Below are positions 1-8,185 of a stretch of DNA of 64,000 nucleotides, piece by piece. Numbering within the stretch: the first letter of the stretch is position 1; every line of letters begins with the position of its first letter. The notes beneath the pieces were generated by a model that made no database searches, was not told where the DNA came from, and worked only from the letters and a program-made list of their open reading frames with translations. A program made the position numbers and the translations under genes. Source of the stretch: Acinetobacter indicus CIP 110367 (GTDB lineage: Bacteria; Pseudomonadota; Gammaproteobacteria; Pseudomonadales; Moraxellaceae); NCBI RefSeq assembly GCF_000488255.1, contig NZ_KI530754.1, positions 496,001-560,000 on the forward strand, in the 5' to 3' direction.

Positions 1-589
1 GCAGTCAGACAAAGTCACTGGCAAACCGAACCTGTCACTGGCCGATTTTGTCGCGCCAAAAGGTGAAGCGGAAGACTATTTAGGTGGCTTTACCGTGTCG
101 ATCTTTGGTGCAGAAGAAATGGCCAATGAGTACAAAGCCAAAGGCGATGACTACAATGCCATTTTGGTGCAGTCTTTAGGTGACCGTTTTGCCGAAGCCT
201 TTGCCGAGCATTTGCATGAACGTATCCGTAAAGAGTTCTGGGGCTATCAGGCCAATGAACAACTGTCAAATGAAGAACTGATTAAAGAGAAATATGTGGG
301 TATTCGTCCTGCACCAGGCTACCCTGCTTGCCCAGAGCACTCTGAAAAAGCACCTTTATTTGACTGGTTAGGCTCAACTGACAAGATTGGTACGCAACTG
401 ACCAGCAGCTTTGCGATGTGGCCACCTTCATCAGTCAGTGGTTTCTACTATGCCAACCCTGAAAGCCAGTACTTTAACGTGGGTAAAATCGCAGGCGACC
501 AGCTTGAAGATTATGCGAAACGTAAAGGTTGGACGTTGGATGAGGCGAAACGTTGGTTAGCGCCAAATCTGGATGATTCAGTGGTTTAA
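1..589 (+). CDS. metH: Cobalamin-dependent methionine synthase, C-terminal part (partial)
   Basis: The open frame enters from the left edge (first full codon at base 2) and ends with TAA at 587-589, so only about the last 195 residues are seen. They match the AdoMet-binding reactivation domain of MetH, which re-methylates oxidised cob(II)alamin with AdoMet so that homocysteine methylation can resume. The hallmark [12 protein letters not shown] motif lies at about 310-345, preceded by the [11 protein letters not shown] stretch and followed by the [16 protein letters not shown] stretch that lines the AdoMet pocket. The protein ends normally, and the frame is followed 22 bases later by a hairpin terminator shared with the convergent defence genes. 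Nothing suggests damage. Upstream domains (homocysteine, folate, B12) lie outside the window. Confidence 0.97.
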   Translation, partial: QSDKVTGKPNLSLADFVAPKGEAEDYLGGFTVSIFGAEEMANEYKAKGDDYNAILVQSLGDRFAEAFAEHLHERIRKEFWGYQANEQLSNEELIKEKYVGIRPAPGYPACPEHSEKAPLFDWLGSTDKIGTQLTSSFAMWPPSSVSGFYYANPESQYFNVGKIAGDQLEDYAKRKGWTLDEAKRWLAPNLDDSVV

Positions 590-610
590 AAATCTACTAA
601 TTTAGATTAG

Positions 611-640
611 AAAAAATCCCCTCAAGTGAGGGGATTTTTT
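611..640. terminator. Bidirectional intrinsic terminator between metH and ptuB
   Basis: A-run, TCCCCTC stem, AAGT loop region, GAGGGGA stem and T-run: symmetric, so it can serve metH on the plus strand and the reconstructed ptuB stop (644-646) on the minus strand. This places the original end of the defence module exactly against the metH terminator. Confidence 0.85.
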
Positions 641-714
641 TACTTAAAATTTAATTGGTATTCTCTTAAGTATTGCACTCTCAATATCATTTTTAATACC
701 GGCATACTCATCTA

Positions 715-1792
715 AGTTGACAAAAATAACTAATCATGCGAAAAAGTTTTTTTAGTTAACAGATGTTCACACATGCCTCGAATTGTTTCTGTACCACTTA
801 GTTTAGAACAGCGAGAACGACTCATTTTTCTGGCCAAGCATGCAAAACATTGGCGTGAAAGACAACGTGCCCAAACTATTCTCTGGCTTTCTGAAGGTAA
901 AAGTGTTGCGGAAGTTGCCACTCTACAAGAACGTATCCCAGAAACCATAAGGCTACAACGCCGACGTTGGGAATTGTATGAGTTTGAATCGATTAAAGAA
1001 GGTCATCGCTCAGGTCGGCCCAATACATTGATCTCAGACTATCAGGCGAAAATCCTAGATTGGGTCAATACAAGTCCACTCAATGCAGAACAAATCCGAG
1101 TCAAACTACATGAAGAATACGAAGTGTCCGTGTCTGTTGAAACCATTCGTAAGTTTTTACGTGATTCAGGTATGGTCTTCAAGCGTACCCGTCATAGCTT
1201 GAAAAAAAAGAGATCCGATTGCATTTGAACAAGCAACACAGCAGATTGAAAAATTACGAGAGCAAGCGGCACGTGGTGAAATTATATTAGGTTATGTTGA
1301 TGAAACAGGGTTTTCATCTACACCTGATAACCGCTATGCATGGACAAAGATAGGTGATGTTCATGCGGTTGATGCAATAAGATTAAAACGAGTTAATGTC
1401 ATGGGGTGTTTGCTTTCAACGGGGAAACTGGTGACAAGTTGTTTACAAGAGTCAGTTACAAGCACTTGGTTTTATGCCTATTTAACTGGAATAGCTCAAC
1501 AAGTAAAACAGACTTATAACCTTCCATTGGTTCTTATTGTTGATAATGCCTCGATTCATAGAAGTAAAAAGATGGCTGATTACAGAGAGCTACTTAAAAG
1601 TAACTTTTCGACGAATTTGTATTTTATTCCAGCTTATAGCCCTGAGTTAAATCGAATCGAGATGGTATGGAAGCAGATGAAATATTATTGGCGAGATTTT
1701 CAAGTCATGACAGCTGATAAAATAGAGCAATGGGTGGAGAGAGTATCAAACCAATTCGGAAAAGAATACATGTTTACTTTTTAATGACAGCT
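715..1792 (+). mobile_element. IS630-family insertion sequence, 1078 bp, TA target duplication
   Basis: The element carries one transposase in two frames (773-1784). The ends are imperfect inverted repeats: AGTTGACAAAAAT at the left (from 715) and the complement of AGCTGTCATTAAAA at the right (ending 1792). Both sides carry TA (713-714 and 1793-1794), the target that IS630/Tc1 elements duplicate. Removing the element plus one TA fuses the flanks into an open frame that continues the HNH nuclease gene to a stop at 644, which independently confirms the element boundaries. The insertion therefore lies inside the 3' end of ptuB. Confidence 0.9.
773..1784 (+). CDS. IS630 transposase in two overlapping frames (frameshift at an A8 run)
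   Basis: The first frame (773-1228) gives an N-terminal helix-turn-helix region of about 150 residues. The second frame, open from about 1203 to the TAA at 1782-1784, carries the DDE catalytic core: GYVDETGF (first Asp), LIVDNASIH (second Asp) and PELNRIE (Glu). The frames meet at eight A residues (1202-1209); loss of one A, or slippage there, gives a continuous product running SLKKRDPIAFEQ. Slippery A-runs are used by several IS families to make a fusion transposase, so this could be a functional +1 shift or transcriptional slippage. It could equally be an inactivating indel. From one copy the two cannot be told apart. The ATG at 773 is the natural start, 58 bases inside the left end. Confidence 0.85.
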
Positions 1793-3123
1793 TAGTGACC
1801 CAACCTCTATTTCCTTGAGCTTAAAAAATTCAATTGTATATTCCCGTTTAGGATGCCAATTTTTTAATTCATACCTTAAATATTTTCTTCTTCCTTTCTG
1901 AAGAAGATTTAATTCATAAAATTGAGTTACGTCCTCAAGATTAGGATGAATAAATTTATAGTTCTGAGCAGAAAAATCATTTATTGAATACTGAGACCCT
2001 AAATGATTATTAACTATAAAATCTTTCCTTCTCCCCTTTCGAGGAGCCGTATTACACCGTCTACAACTAATTGTTAAGTTTGTTAAATTAAAAATATATT
2101 TTTTATATTCAGCTTTTGGTAACACATGTTCTAGATCAATAATAATATTTTCATCATGAGCTAAAGCTCTTTGACAATAGGCACAAGAATTCTGAAATTT
2201 AACCTTCAGTAATTCTTTGTATTTAATTTTAAGCGATTTAAATCTTTCACATTTCCATATTTGGTTTGAGCAACGACAACCTGAATAATTACAAATGTAT
2301 TGATCAAAATTCATTAATTCTTCCTTGTTAAAAATCTAATTTTAATATCTTCAAGCACTTCCCTTTGATGGATATTATCTGCACTTTCAATTAGTCTAAT
2401 AAATTCTTGCTCAACAAATTCATATGACAATTTATTCTCTTGTAATTGATCCAATAATTTAACGCAATATCTCGATAGAAAAGAATTATCTGGAGTCAAA
2501 ATTCCAAACACCTCCCAATATAAAGACTCAACACTATAATCTTCATCCTCCTGTATAGTATTTAGCATCTGATCTTTAACCTTAAATATTTTATACTCAA
2601 TTCGCCCTATATAGTCTCTATATAAATCCTGTTTATTTACCTGAAGCCTTGAAATCATTAGTGGAGAATGTGTTGCTATAAAAAATTTTAAATCATACAT
2701 ATAAAAGTAATCGTATAATTTAAATACGTATTCTCTTTGCCAGTTCGGATGTAAACTTATTTCTGGCTCATCTATTAAAACTATATTCTTTGTATCTTTG
2801 GACACGTTACTACTTAAAAACAACATCTGTGCTAAAAAATGTGATTCACCAAACTCGCACCATCTAGATTAAATTTTTCTTCACCTTTGAATAAAATAAA
2901 ATCAATTTTAAATATTTTTTTATGACTAAATAACTTATAAAATTTTTTAAAAATTGATAAAGAAGAAATATTTTCTCGAGCTCCTCCCCAATCACCAAAG
3001 TCAAAAAAATATTCATACTCACTATAAGGATGTAAATTTTTCTTTAGCTGCTTACAAAAACTATCAAGTTCATTTAAACTATAGTCGATGTAATCTTTGT
3101 CACTCGCAACATCAAACTTAGGC

Positions 3124-4204
3124 GAATTCAAACATGAGGTGCGACAGTTTCAAAAGCCTTATGATAATCAACAAGCTGAGCAAACTTCTCTAATGGTGTA
3201 AGCCAATCTAACGCTTTTCTAGGACGAGTATTCAGTGACATGGCAACTTGATTTAAATAATGCTGATCTGCCTGATTTAAATCAATCCCTTTAGGTAAAT
3301 ATTGCCTAATTAAACCATTCATATTTTCGCATGTGCCTTTTTGCCATGGTGAATGTGGGTCACAGAAATATACATCTATGCCTAAATCTTCTTCGAGTAT
3401 TTTATGTTCTGACATCTCACGTCCACGGTCATAGGTCAACGTTTTACGCAGTTCTGCAGGTAAATATTTCAGAGCTTCAGTTAAAGCCTTGCGCACTGAT
3501 TCTGCCTTTGCATCAGGTAATGTTGCCAAGATACAGAGCCGTGTATTTCGTTCAATAAGTGTTGCTATCGAACTTTTATTGTCTTTACCTTTAATTAAAT
3601 CGGCCTCCCAATGACCCGGTATTTTTCTTTCTTGAACTTCAGGTGGGCGCTCATGAATAGTTTTAATATCCTGTAATATAGAATCTTTTTTAGGTTCACC
3701 GTTAGCTTTTCGCTTTTTATTTTCATGACGCAGACAGGATAATAAGTCTTTTTTCAACTCACCCTTTGGTAATGCTCGTATAGTTGAGTAAATCGTTGTA
3801 TGGCTTACATTCATTGTTTGATCCAAATCAGAAAATGTCTTTAAACGCTTCGATATTTGCTGAGGAGACCATAAACAACGGATCGCTTCAACAATAAATC
3901 TCCAGAGGATTGAGTCGATTTTGAGTTTTCTGTGACCACGTCTACGTCTAGCGAAGGTGTTATCAGAAGCATATTGAGCTTGATAAACGTCATTGATGCT
4001 ATTTCTTTTAAGTTCACGATAGATCGTACTAGGATGTCTTTTAATAAGTTCAGCAAATTTTCTGGGTGAAAAGCCTTCTTTTCTTGACTCAAGCATTAAT
4101 GCAGTACGATCTTCAAAGCTAAGATGATGGTATGACAATTTTATATACTCCATAAACCCTTTAAATTAATTAGGTGGTTTATGTCGCACTTCAAGTTTTA
4201 CTCT
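3124..4204 (-). mobile_element. IS30-family insertion sequence, about 1081 bp, probable GC duplication
   Basis: One intact transposase, read leftwards. The ends are imperfect inverted repeats sharing TGTCGCAC about 11-20 bases from each tip: GAATTCAAACATGAGGTGCG on the left, and on the right the complement of AGAGTAAAACTTGAAGTGCG. Bases GC flank both sides (3122-3123, 4205-4206), consistent with the 2-3 bp duplications of this family. The left tip contains an outward TTGAAT hexamer like the one ISAba125 lends as a -35 box, but I see no good -10 box at the right distance. Boundaries are my best fit and may be off by a few bases. Confidence 0.75.
3128..4153 (-). CDS. IS30-family transposase
   Basis: A 341-residue transposase, full length for the family. 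The N-terminal third carries helix-turn-helix sequence (LSFEDRTALMLE, then SPRKFAELIKRHPSTIYREL). The C-terminal catalytic core shows the DDE triad in HWEADLIKG, LTYDRGREM and CENMNGLIRQYLPKG, the last being the strongly conserved IS30 motif. The frame has no lesion and the TGA stop lies inside the left inverted repeat region. The copy therefore looks intact and potentially active. It is inserted in the ptuA-like ATPase in the same orientation as that gene. Resemblance to ISAba125 and related Acinetobacter IS30 elements is inferred from the end sequences and size; I have not matched it to a named element. Confidence 0.95.
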   Translation of the reverse strand: MEYIKLSYHHLSFEDRTALMLESRKEGFSPRKFAELIKRHPSTIYRELKRNSINDVYQAQYASDNTFARRRRGHRKLKIDSILWRFIVEAIRCLWSPQQISKRLKTFSDLDQTMNVSHTTIYSTIRALPKGELKKDLLSCLRHENKKRKANGEPKKDSILQDIKTIHERPPEVQERKIPGHWEADLIKGKDNKSSIATLIERNTRLCILATLPDAKAESVRKALTEALKYLPAELRKTLTYDRGREMSEHKILEEDLGIDVYFCDPHSPWQKGTCENMNGLIRQYLPKGIDLNQADQHYLNQVAMSLNTRPRKALDWLTPLEKFAQLVDYHKAFETVAPHV

Positions 4205-4857
4205 GCCTTATTATATTTATCTATTCTTCGTAAAAAATAGCTAAGAAAATCACCCTCAAAATCAGAGTAAAATGATATCAAGGTAGTAACTTCTTTCTCA
4301 TATCCCAAGTATTCTAAGATGTTGTAAATGTTATTATCCCCATTTAAAAAAGAGTTAACAATCGTCTTTTTTAAAAACTCCTTTCCGCCTCTCGCACTTA
4401 ATTTTTTATAGCCTCTTGAATTAAACTTATCAAAAACAGTATTTGAAATTGCTATAACATTTTTATTTCTTTTTACATATCTCTGACCAATAGTATTCAA
4501 TAAACGGCTTTTACCACTGCCATTAACCCCTACCAAAAAATTTACTTCTGAAAAATCTTCCATAATTTAAAGTTATTCAAAAAAATTAAATTTTAATTCA
4601 GGTAATTGAAAAACAACACTCTTACTGAATAAAAATTTACCCACTATCGAATCATGATTAAAAAGAAATTTTGAATGTAGCTTGTACCTTCACCACTCCT
4701 CTTCCTTATTAGTGAAGTAAAAAATGCAACCGCCTCTTTTCTAACCCCTAAATCCCAAATCACTCGTTTTTACATTTTTAAGTCAGCAAATTTCAAACAT
4801 TTCCATAATAATAATAAGACTTTAGACATCTCCCAGAATACGTGAAGGCCTTTCTCC

Positions 4858-6590
4858 ATGAAAAAACTCATCAACAACCCTGAAAATCTGGTTGTCGAAA
4901 TGTGCAAAGGTTTTGTCCTTGCCCATCCTGAACTGACATTTACCGAATCGCATAAAATCATTTCACGTAAACAAAAACACAATAACGTGGCACTGATCAG
5001 TGGCGGTGGTAGTGGTCACGAACCTGCACATGCGGGCTTTGTCGGTACAGGCATGTTAGACGCTGCCGTATGCGGTGACGTTTTTGCATCGCCATCTCAA
5101 ATTCAGGTCTATAAAGCATTGCAGCATGTCGCAACTGACAAAGGCGTGCTGATGATCATCAAGAACTATTCTGGCGATATGATGAATTTCCAGAATGGTG
5201 CTGCATTGGCTGCGGAAGATGGCATTAAAGTCGATTACGTCAAAGTGGCGGATGATATCGCGGTAAAAGACAGCCTTTATACCGTCGGTCGTCGTGGTGT
5301 TGCTGGTACCATCTTCGTGCATAAAATTGCCGGTGCAGCAGCGTCAAAAGGTTTAGAGCTTGCGGAAGTCAAAGCTGTGGCTCAAAAAGCAGCGGATAAC
5401 GTGATTAGTCTTGGTTTCGCCTATACCTCATGTACTGTTCCTGCCAAAGGTACACCCACCTTTACCCTAGCCGATGATGAAATGGAATACGGCGTCGGCA
5501 TCCACGGTGAACCGGGCATTCGTCGTGAAAAAATCTTACCATCGAAAGAAATGGCACAACGTATGGTCGATGACCTGTTTTTAGATCGCCCAGAGATGAA
5601 AGAAGTCGCCGTGTTGGTCAACGGTTTTGGCTCTACCCCAATACAAGAACTGTATGTGTTTAACCATGATGTTTGCGAACACCTTGCGCGTAAAGGCATC
5701 AAAATTTACCGTACATTTGTCGGCAACTACATGACCAGCATCGACATGAACGGTGCTTCTGTTTCACTACTTGCGGTAGATGATGAACTGAAAGGCTATT
5801 TAGATGCTGAAGCCAATACTCCTGCCTTAAAACTGGATGGTTCACCTGCCTTACCATTTGAGTTTGCAACCAAAGATGCAACAGCAGAATATAGTGCCAA
5901 CACCGAAGTCGAAACAGCTGCAGAACATGCTGAAATTCAAAATGAACAGTTCACCATTGAAAATATGCGTTATGTGGTCGATGTTATGGCGGCATGTATC
6001 ATCAAGAATGAAGTGCCGTTTTGTGAATTAGATGCACATGCAGGTGACGGCGATTTTGGTATGAGTGTGGCAAAAGGTTTTAAACAACTTAAAAAAGTAT
6101 GGCAAAGCCTGATCCAGGCACAGTACATGGATGAATTCTTACTGAACAGTTCGATGATCATCATGGAGCATTGTGGTGGAGCATCAGGTCCAATCTGGGG
6201 TTCTGCATTCCGTGCCGCGAGTAAAACCATTCAAGGTAAAACCACTTTAAGCGTGGCAGATTTTGCCGATATGCTGCAAGCTGCGGTGAAAGGCATTCAA
6301 GTGACAGGTGAACGCTCATTTGGTCGTGGTGCTGTGGTGGGTGATAAAACTCTCATTGATATGCACTTGTGCCATGTGCAGACTCATGGTCTGCCAACAC
6401 CGACAAAAGCTTTAAAGAAAACTTTATTTTAGGTGCGCAAGCTGCTGTCCAAGGTGCTGAATCGACTAAAGAGATTGTTGCACGTATGGGACGCGCAGGC
6501 ACTGTCGGTGACCGTAGCTTAGGCTATCCTGATGCAGGTGCTTATGGTTTAGGCGTAATCTTTAGCGATATTGCTGAGCATATTAAATAA
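4858..6590 (+). pseudogene. Dihydroxyacetone kinase (DhaK-DhaL fusion), broken by a 2-base insertion
   Basis: The ATP-dependent single-chain enzyme phosphorylates dihydroxyacetone to DHAP. The DhaK domain (about residues 1-330) has the GGGSGHEPAHAGFVG substrate loop and the VGIHGEPGIRR segment with the histidine that binds dihydroxyacetone covalently. The DhaL domain (about 365-576) has HAGDGDFG, whose aspartates hold the magnesium-ATP, and later GRAGTVGDRSLGYPDAGA. The frame starting at ATG 4858 runs off after LID at about 6360 and stops at 6432. Removing an extra AT within 6359-6362 restores LIDALVPCADSWSANTDK and a full 576-residue protein to the TAA at 6588-6590. The truncated product lacks the nucleotide-site end of DhaL, so it should be inactive unless the insertion is a sequencing error. 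It is preceded by about 160 bases of AT-rich non-coding sequence next to the ptuA remnant, and followed by a terminator. Confidence 0.9.
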
Positions 6591-6605
6591 GATTTTCAAG
6601 ATTTG

Positions 6606-6636
6606 AAAAAAAGCCTCGCATCATCGGGGCTTTTTT
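6606..6636 (+). terminator. Intrinsic terminator after dihydroxyacetone kinase
   Basis: Nine-pair stem AAAGCCTCG / CGGGGCTTT (one G-T pair) with a CATCAT loop, then a T-run, 15 bases after the stop codon. Confidence 0.85.
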
Positions 6637-6687
6637 ATTTACCAGTATGTCCCGTCCCGTTCTGAAATAAGCTGGCAGAAAAAACGT

Positions 6688-7962
6688 CTATTGAAATTTT
6701 TCCAGATACTTGGTCAGCTTTTCTTTGACCACAACCCTTTTATTGCCCTTCATCTGGGCTTCACTCAGAATTCCTTCCGAATCAACCACCACCACACGAT
6801 GTCCATCTTGCTGCAAACGCTCTACCCCTTCAAACAGCATCCGTGCACCCACATCATGAATTAAGGTGAGGTTGGTCAGATCGAGTACAATCGTCGTATC
6901 ACCCGGTGGCTCTTCCTGTAAATTGCGCAGCAACATTTCTGACTCGGTAAACTGCAACACTCCGCGCAGTTCATAGACGCGAACATCATCATTTTTGCCA
7001 GCCCAATAACAGCTTTGAATAATGGTTTGTGCGGAAGGCGTCCCTTCCATCAGATGCAGGCCCATATCGGCAGATAAGCGCTCGAAAATATCAATCCCGC
7101 GGACACTGTTGCCATGTTCATCTACACGCGGTGAAAATACCGCAATACCGACCTGCCCCGGCAGCACACCAATAATCCCACCTGAAACGCCACTTTTGGC
7201 CGGAATCCCCACTGTGGTGAGCCAGTCTCCGGCAGCATCATACATACCACAACTGAGCATCACGCTTAACACCTGCCGCACCACTGCCCGATCCAGTAAA
7301 CATTCACCCGTTTTCGGATGCAGGCCGCCATTGGCCAAGACACGGGCGATGTTCGCCAAATCCTTAACCGTGACCTTAATTGCGCACTGCTGGATATATC
7401 CATTTACAATCTCGACCGGGTCGGTATCCAGTGCACCGACAGTACGCAACATATAGCCAATCGACAGGTTCCGGAATGCGGTCTTCATTTCGGAGGTATA
7501 GACCTGCTCATCAAAACTTAATTCCCGTCCGGCCAGTTCACTTAAAAAACGGCGCAGCTGCTCGGCCCGTGAAATGCCAGCCGTAGTTTGAATTAATGAA
7601 TGGGTGGTAATCGCCCCCGAGTTGATCATCGGGTTTTTCGGAATATTCAGTTCTTTGTCTAAGGAAATCTGGTTAAAGGCTTCTCCGGAGGGTTCAACAC
7701 CTACTTTTTGCAAAACTTCTTCAATGCCCAACTGCTCCAGCACCAGTGCATAGGCAAAGGGTTTGGACATGGACTGGATGGTAAATTCATGACCATCATC
7801 ACCGCTGGAATAGATCATGCCATCTGCGGTGGACAGGGCCAGCGCCAGCTTGTTAGGATCAGCCTGTGCCAGTTCCGGAATATAATCGGCCAGCTGCCCG
7901 CCCACATTGCGCTGACATTGTGACAAAACATGCTTTAAATAATCTGGAACAGGCGTTTGCAT
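6688..7962 (-). CDS. glsA: Glutaminase with C-terminal STAS domain
   Basis: Hydrolyses glutamine to glutamate and ammonia. Residues about 20-310 form the serine-dependent beta-lactamase-like glutaminase fold, with the SxxK pair in SMSKPF (Ser64, Lys67), NPMINSGAI at about 120, and the GIPAKSGVSGG segment at about 250. Residues about 330-424 form a STAS domain (TTIVLDLTNLTLIHDVGARML), a module that often binds nucleotides or partner proteins. Most bacterial glutaminases end near residue 310, so this is the longer two-domain form that many gamma-proteobacteria have. The ATG at 7962 fits the family start. The gene stands alone, divergent from the diguanylate cyclase across about 220 bases. Glutamate carriers occur in this window (GltS) but are far away and not operonic. 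Confidence 0.93.
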   Translation of the reverse strand: MQTPVPDYLKHVLSQCQRNVGGQLADYIPELAQADPNKLALALSTADGMIYSSGDDGHEFTIQSMSKPFAYALVLEQLGIEEVLQKVGVEPSGEAFNQISLDKELNIPKNPMINSGAITTHSLIQTTAGISRAEQLRRFLSELAGRELSFDEQVYTSEMKTAFRNLSIGYMLRTVGALDTDPVEIVNGYIQQCAIKVTVKDLANIARVLANGGLHPKTGECLLDRAVVRQVLSVMLSCGMYDAAGDWLTTVGIPAKSGVSGGIIGVLPGQVGIAVFSPRVDEHGNSVRGIDIFERLSADMGLHLMEGTPSAQTIIQSCYWAGKNDDVRVYELRGVLQFTESEMLLRNLQEEPPGDTTIVLDLTNLTLIHDVGARMLFEGVERLQQDGHRVVVVDSEGILSEAQMKGNKRVVVKEKLTKYLEKFQ

Positions 7963-8185
7963 AGGGTGGGTCCTTCTTTGGGCATTATCATTGTTGTAGA
8001 TGGCAACTTTATTTTATACCGCAAGCCGGTGCATTTTGGCCCGGCAGTTACAGCATCGCTACACGCATCGCTTTTCTAAATCTTCTTGATTCAATTATGC
8101 GCTCAAGATTGTGCACTTTTTTAGATCACTGTCTGGGAGAAGCTGCTATGATGGCGCGATTTTTTGACTTACCTGCAATTTGTTC

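Larger units (their letters stand above)
644..2314 (-). pseudogene. HNH endonuclease, PtuB-like (Septu), 3' end interrupted by IS630
   Basis: The present frame reads 2314 to 1781 (177 residues), but its last four codons come from the IS630 right end. Across the insertion, sharing one TA, the original frame continues SLDEYAGIKNDIES and ends with KF-stop at 644-646, giving 196 residues. HNH signature: C44-A-Y-C47, D60-L-E-H63, NLTNL at about 76-80, and C84-x-x-C87-N88, the zinc-ribbon-framed HNH fold seen in PtuB and in retron-associated HNH nucleases. The ATG overlaps the ATPase stop (TAATG), so the genes were translationally coupled. In Septu the ATPase (PtuA) controls the nuclease (PtuB), which cuts nucleic acid during phage infection. 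The fold is clear; the Septu name rests on the ATPase-HNH pairing. The truncated protein keeps the HNH core, so residual activity is possible, but its partner is broken. Sequence is AT-rich compared with neighbours, suggesting transfer. Confidence 0.8.
2314..4693 (-). pseudogene. AAA/ABC-type ATPase, PtuA-like (Septu), interrupted by IS30 and frameshifts
   Basis: Three fragments of one SMC/ABC-like ATPase surround an IS30. The N-terminal part (4563-4198) has Walker A GVNGSGKS. The middle part (3123-2832) has no motif but leads in the right order to the C-terminal part (2826-2314), with Walker B IVLIDEPEISLHP and the switch motif FFIATHSP. Between middle and C-terminal parts one base is missing in a T-run (2851-2853): adding a T gives SFGESHFLAQ, the ABC signature region. 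At the IS30 junction, rejoining at the GC duplication leaves the frames one base apart. Upstream of the ATG at 4563 the same frame reads VVFQLPELKFNFFE before two TAA codons, and a GTG with an AAGGAAG ribosome site lies at 4693, so the true start was probably there. It overlaps ptuB by one base. With IS30 removed it would encode roughly 430 residues. It cannot make a functional ATPase as it stands. Confidence 0.75.

Noticed and set aside
4742..4857. Promoter or regulator gene for dihydroxyacetone kinase
   Set aside because: Only AT-rich sequence with several candidate hexamers; nothing distinguishes one.
611..4858. Retron (reverse transcriptase plus msr/msd) as the identity of the ATPase-HNH genes
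   Set aside because: No reverse transcriptase and no structured retron RNA is visible; the upstream neighbour is a metabolic kinase.
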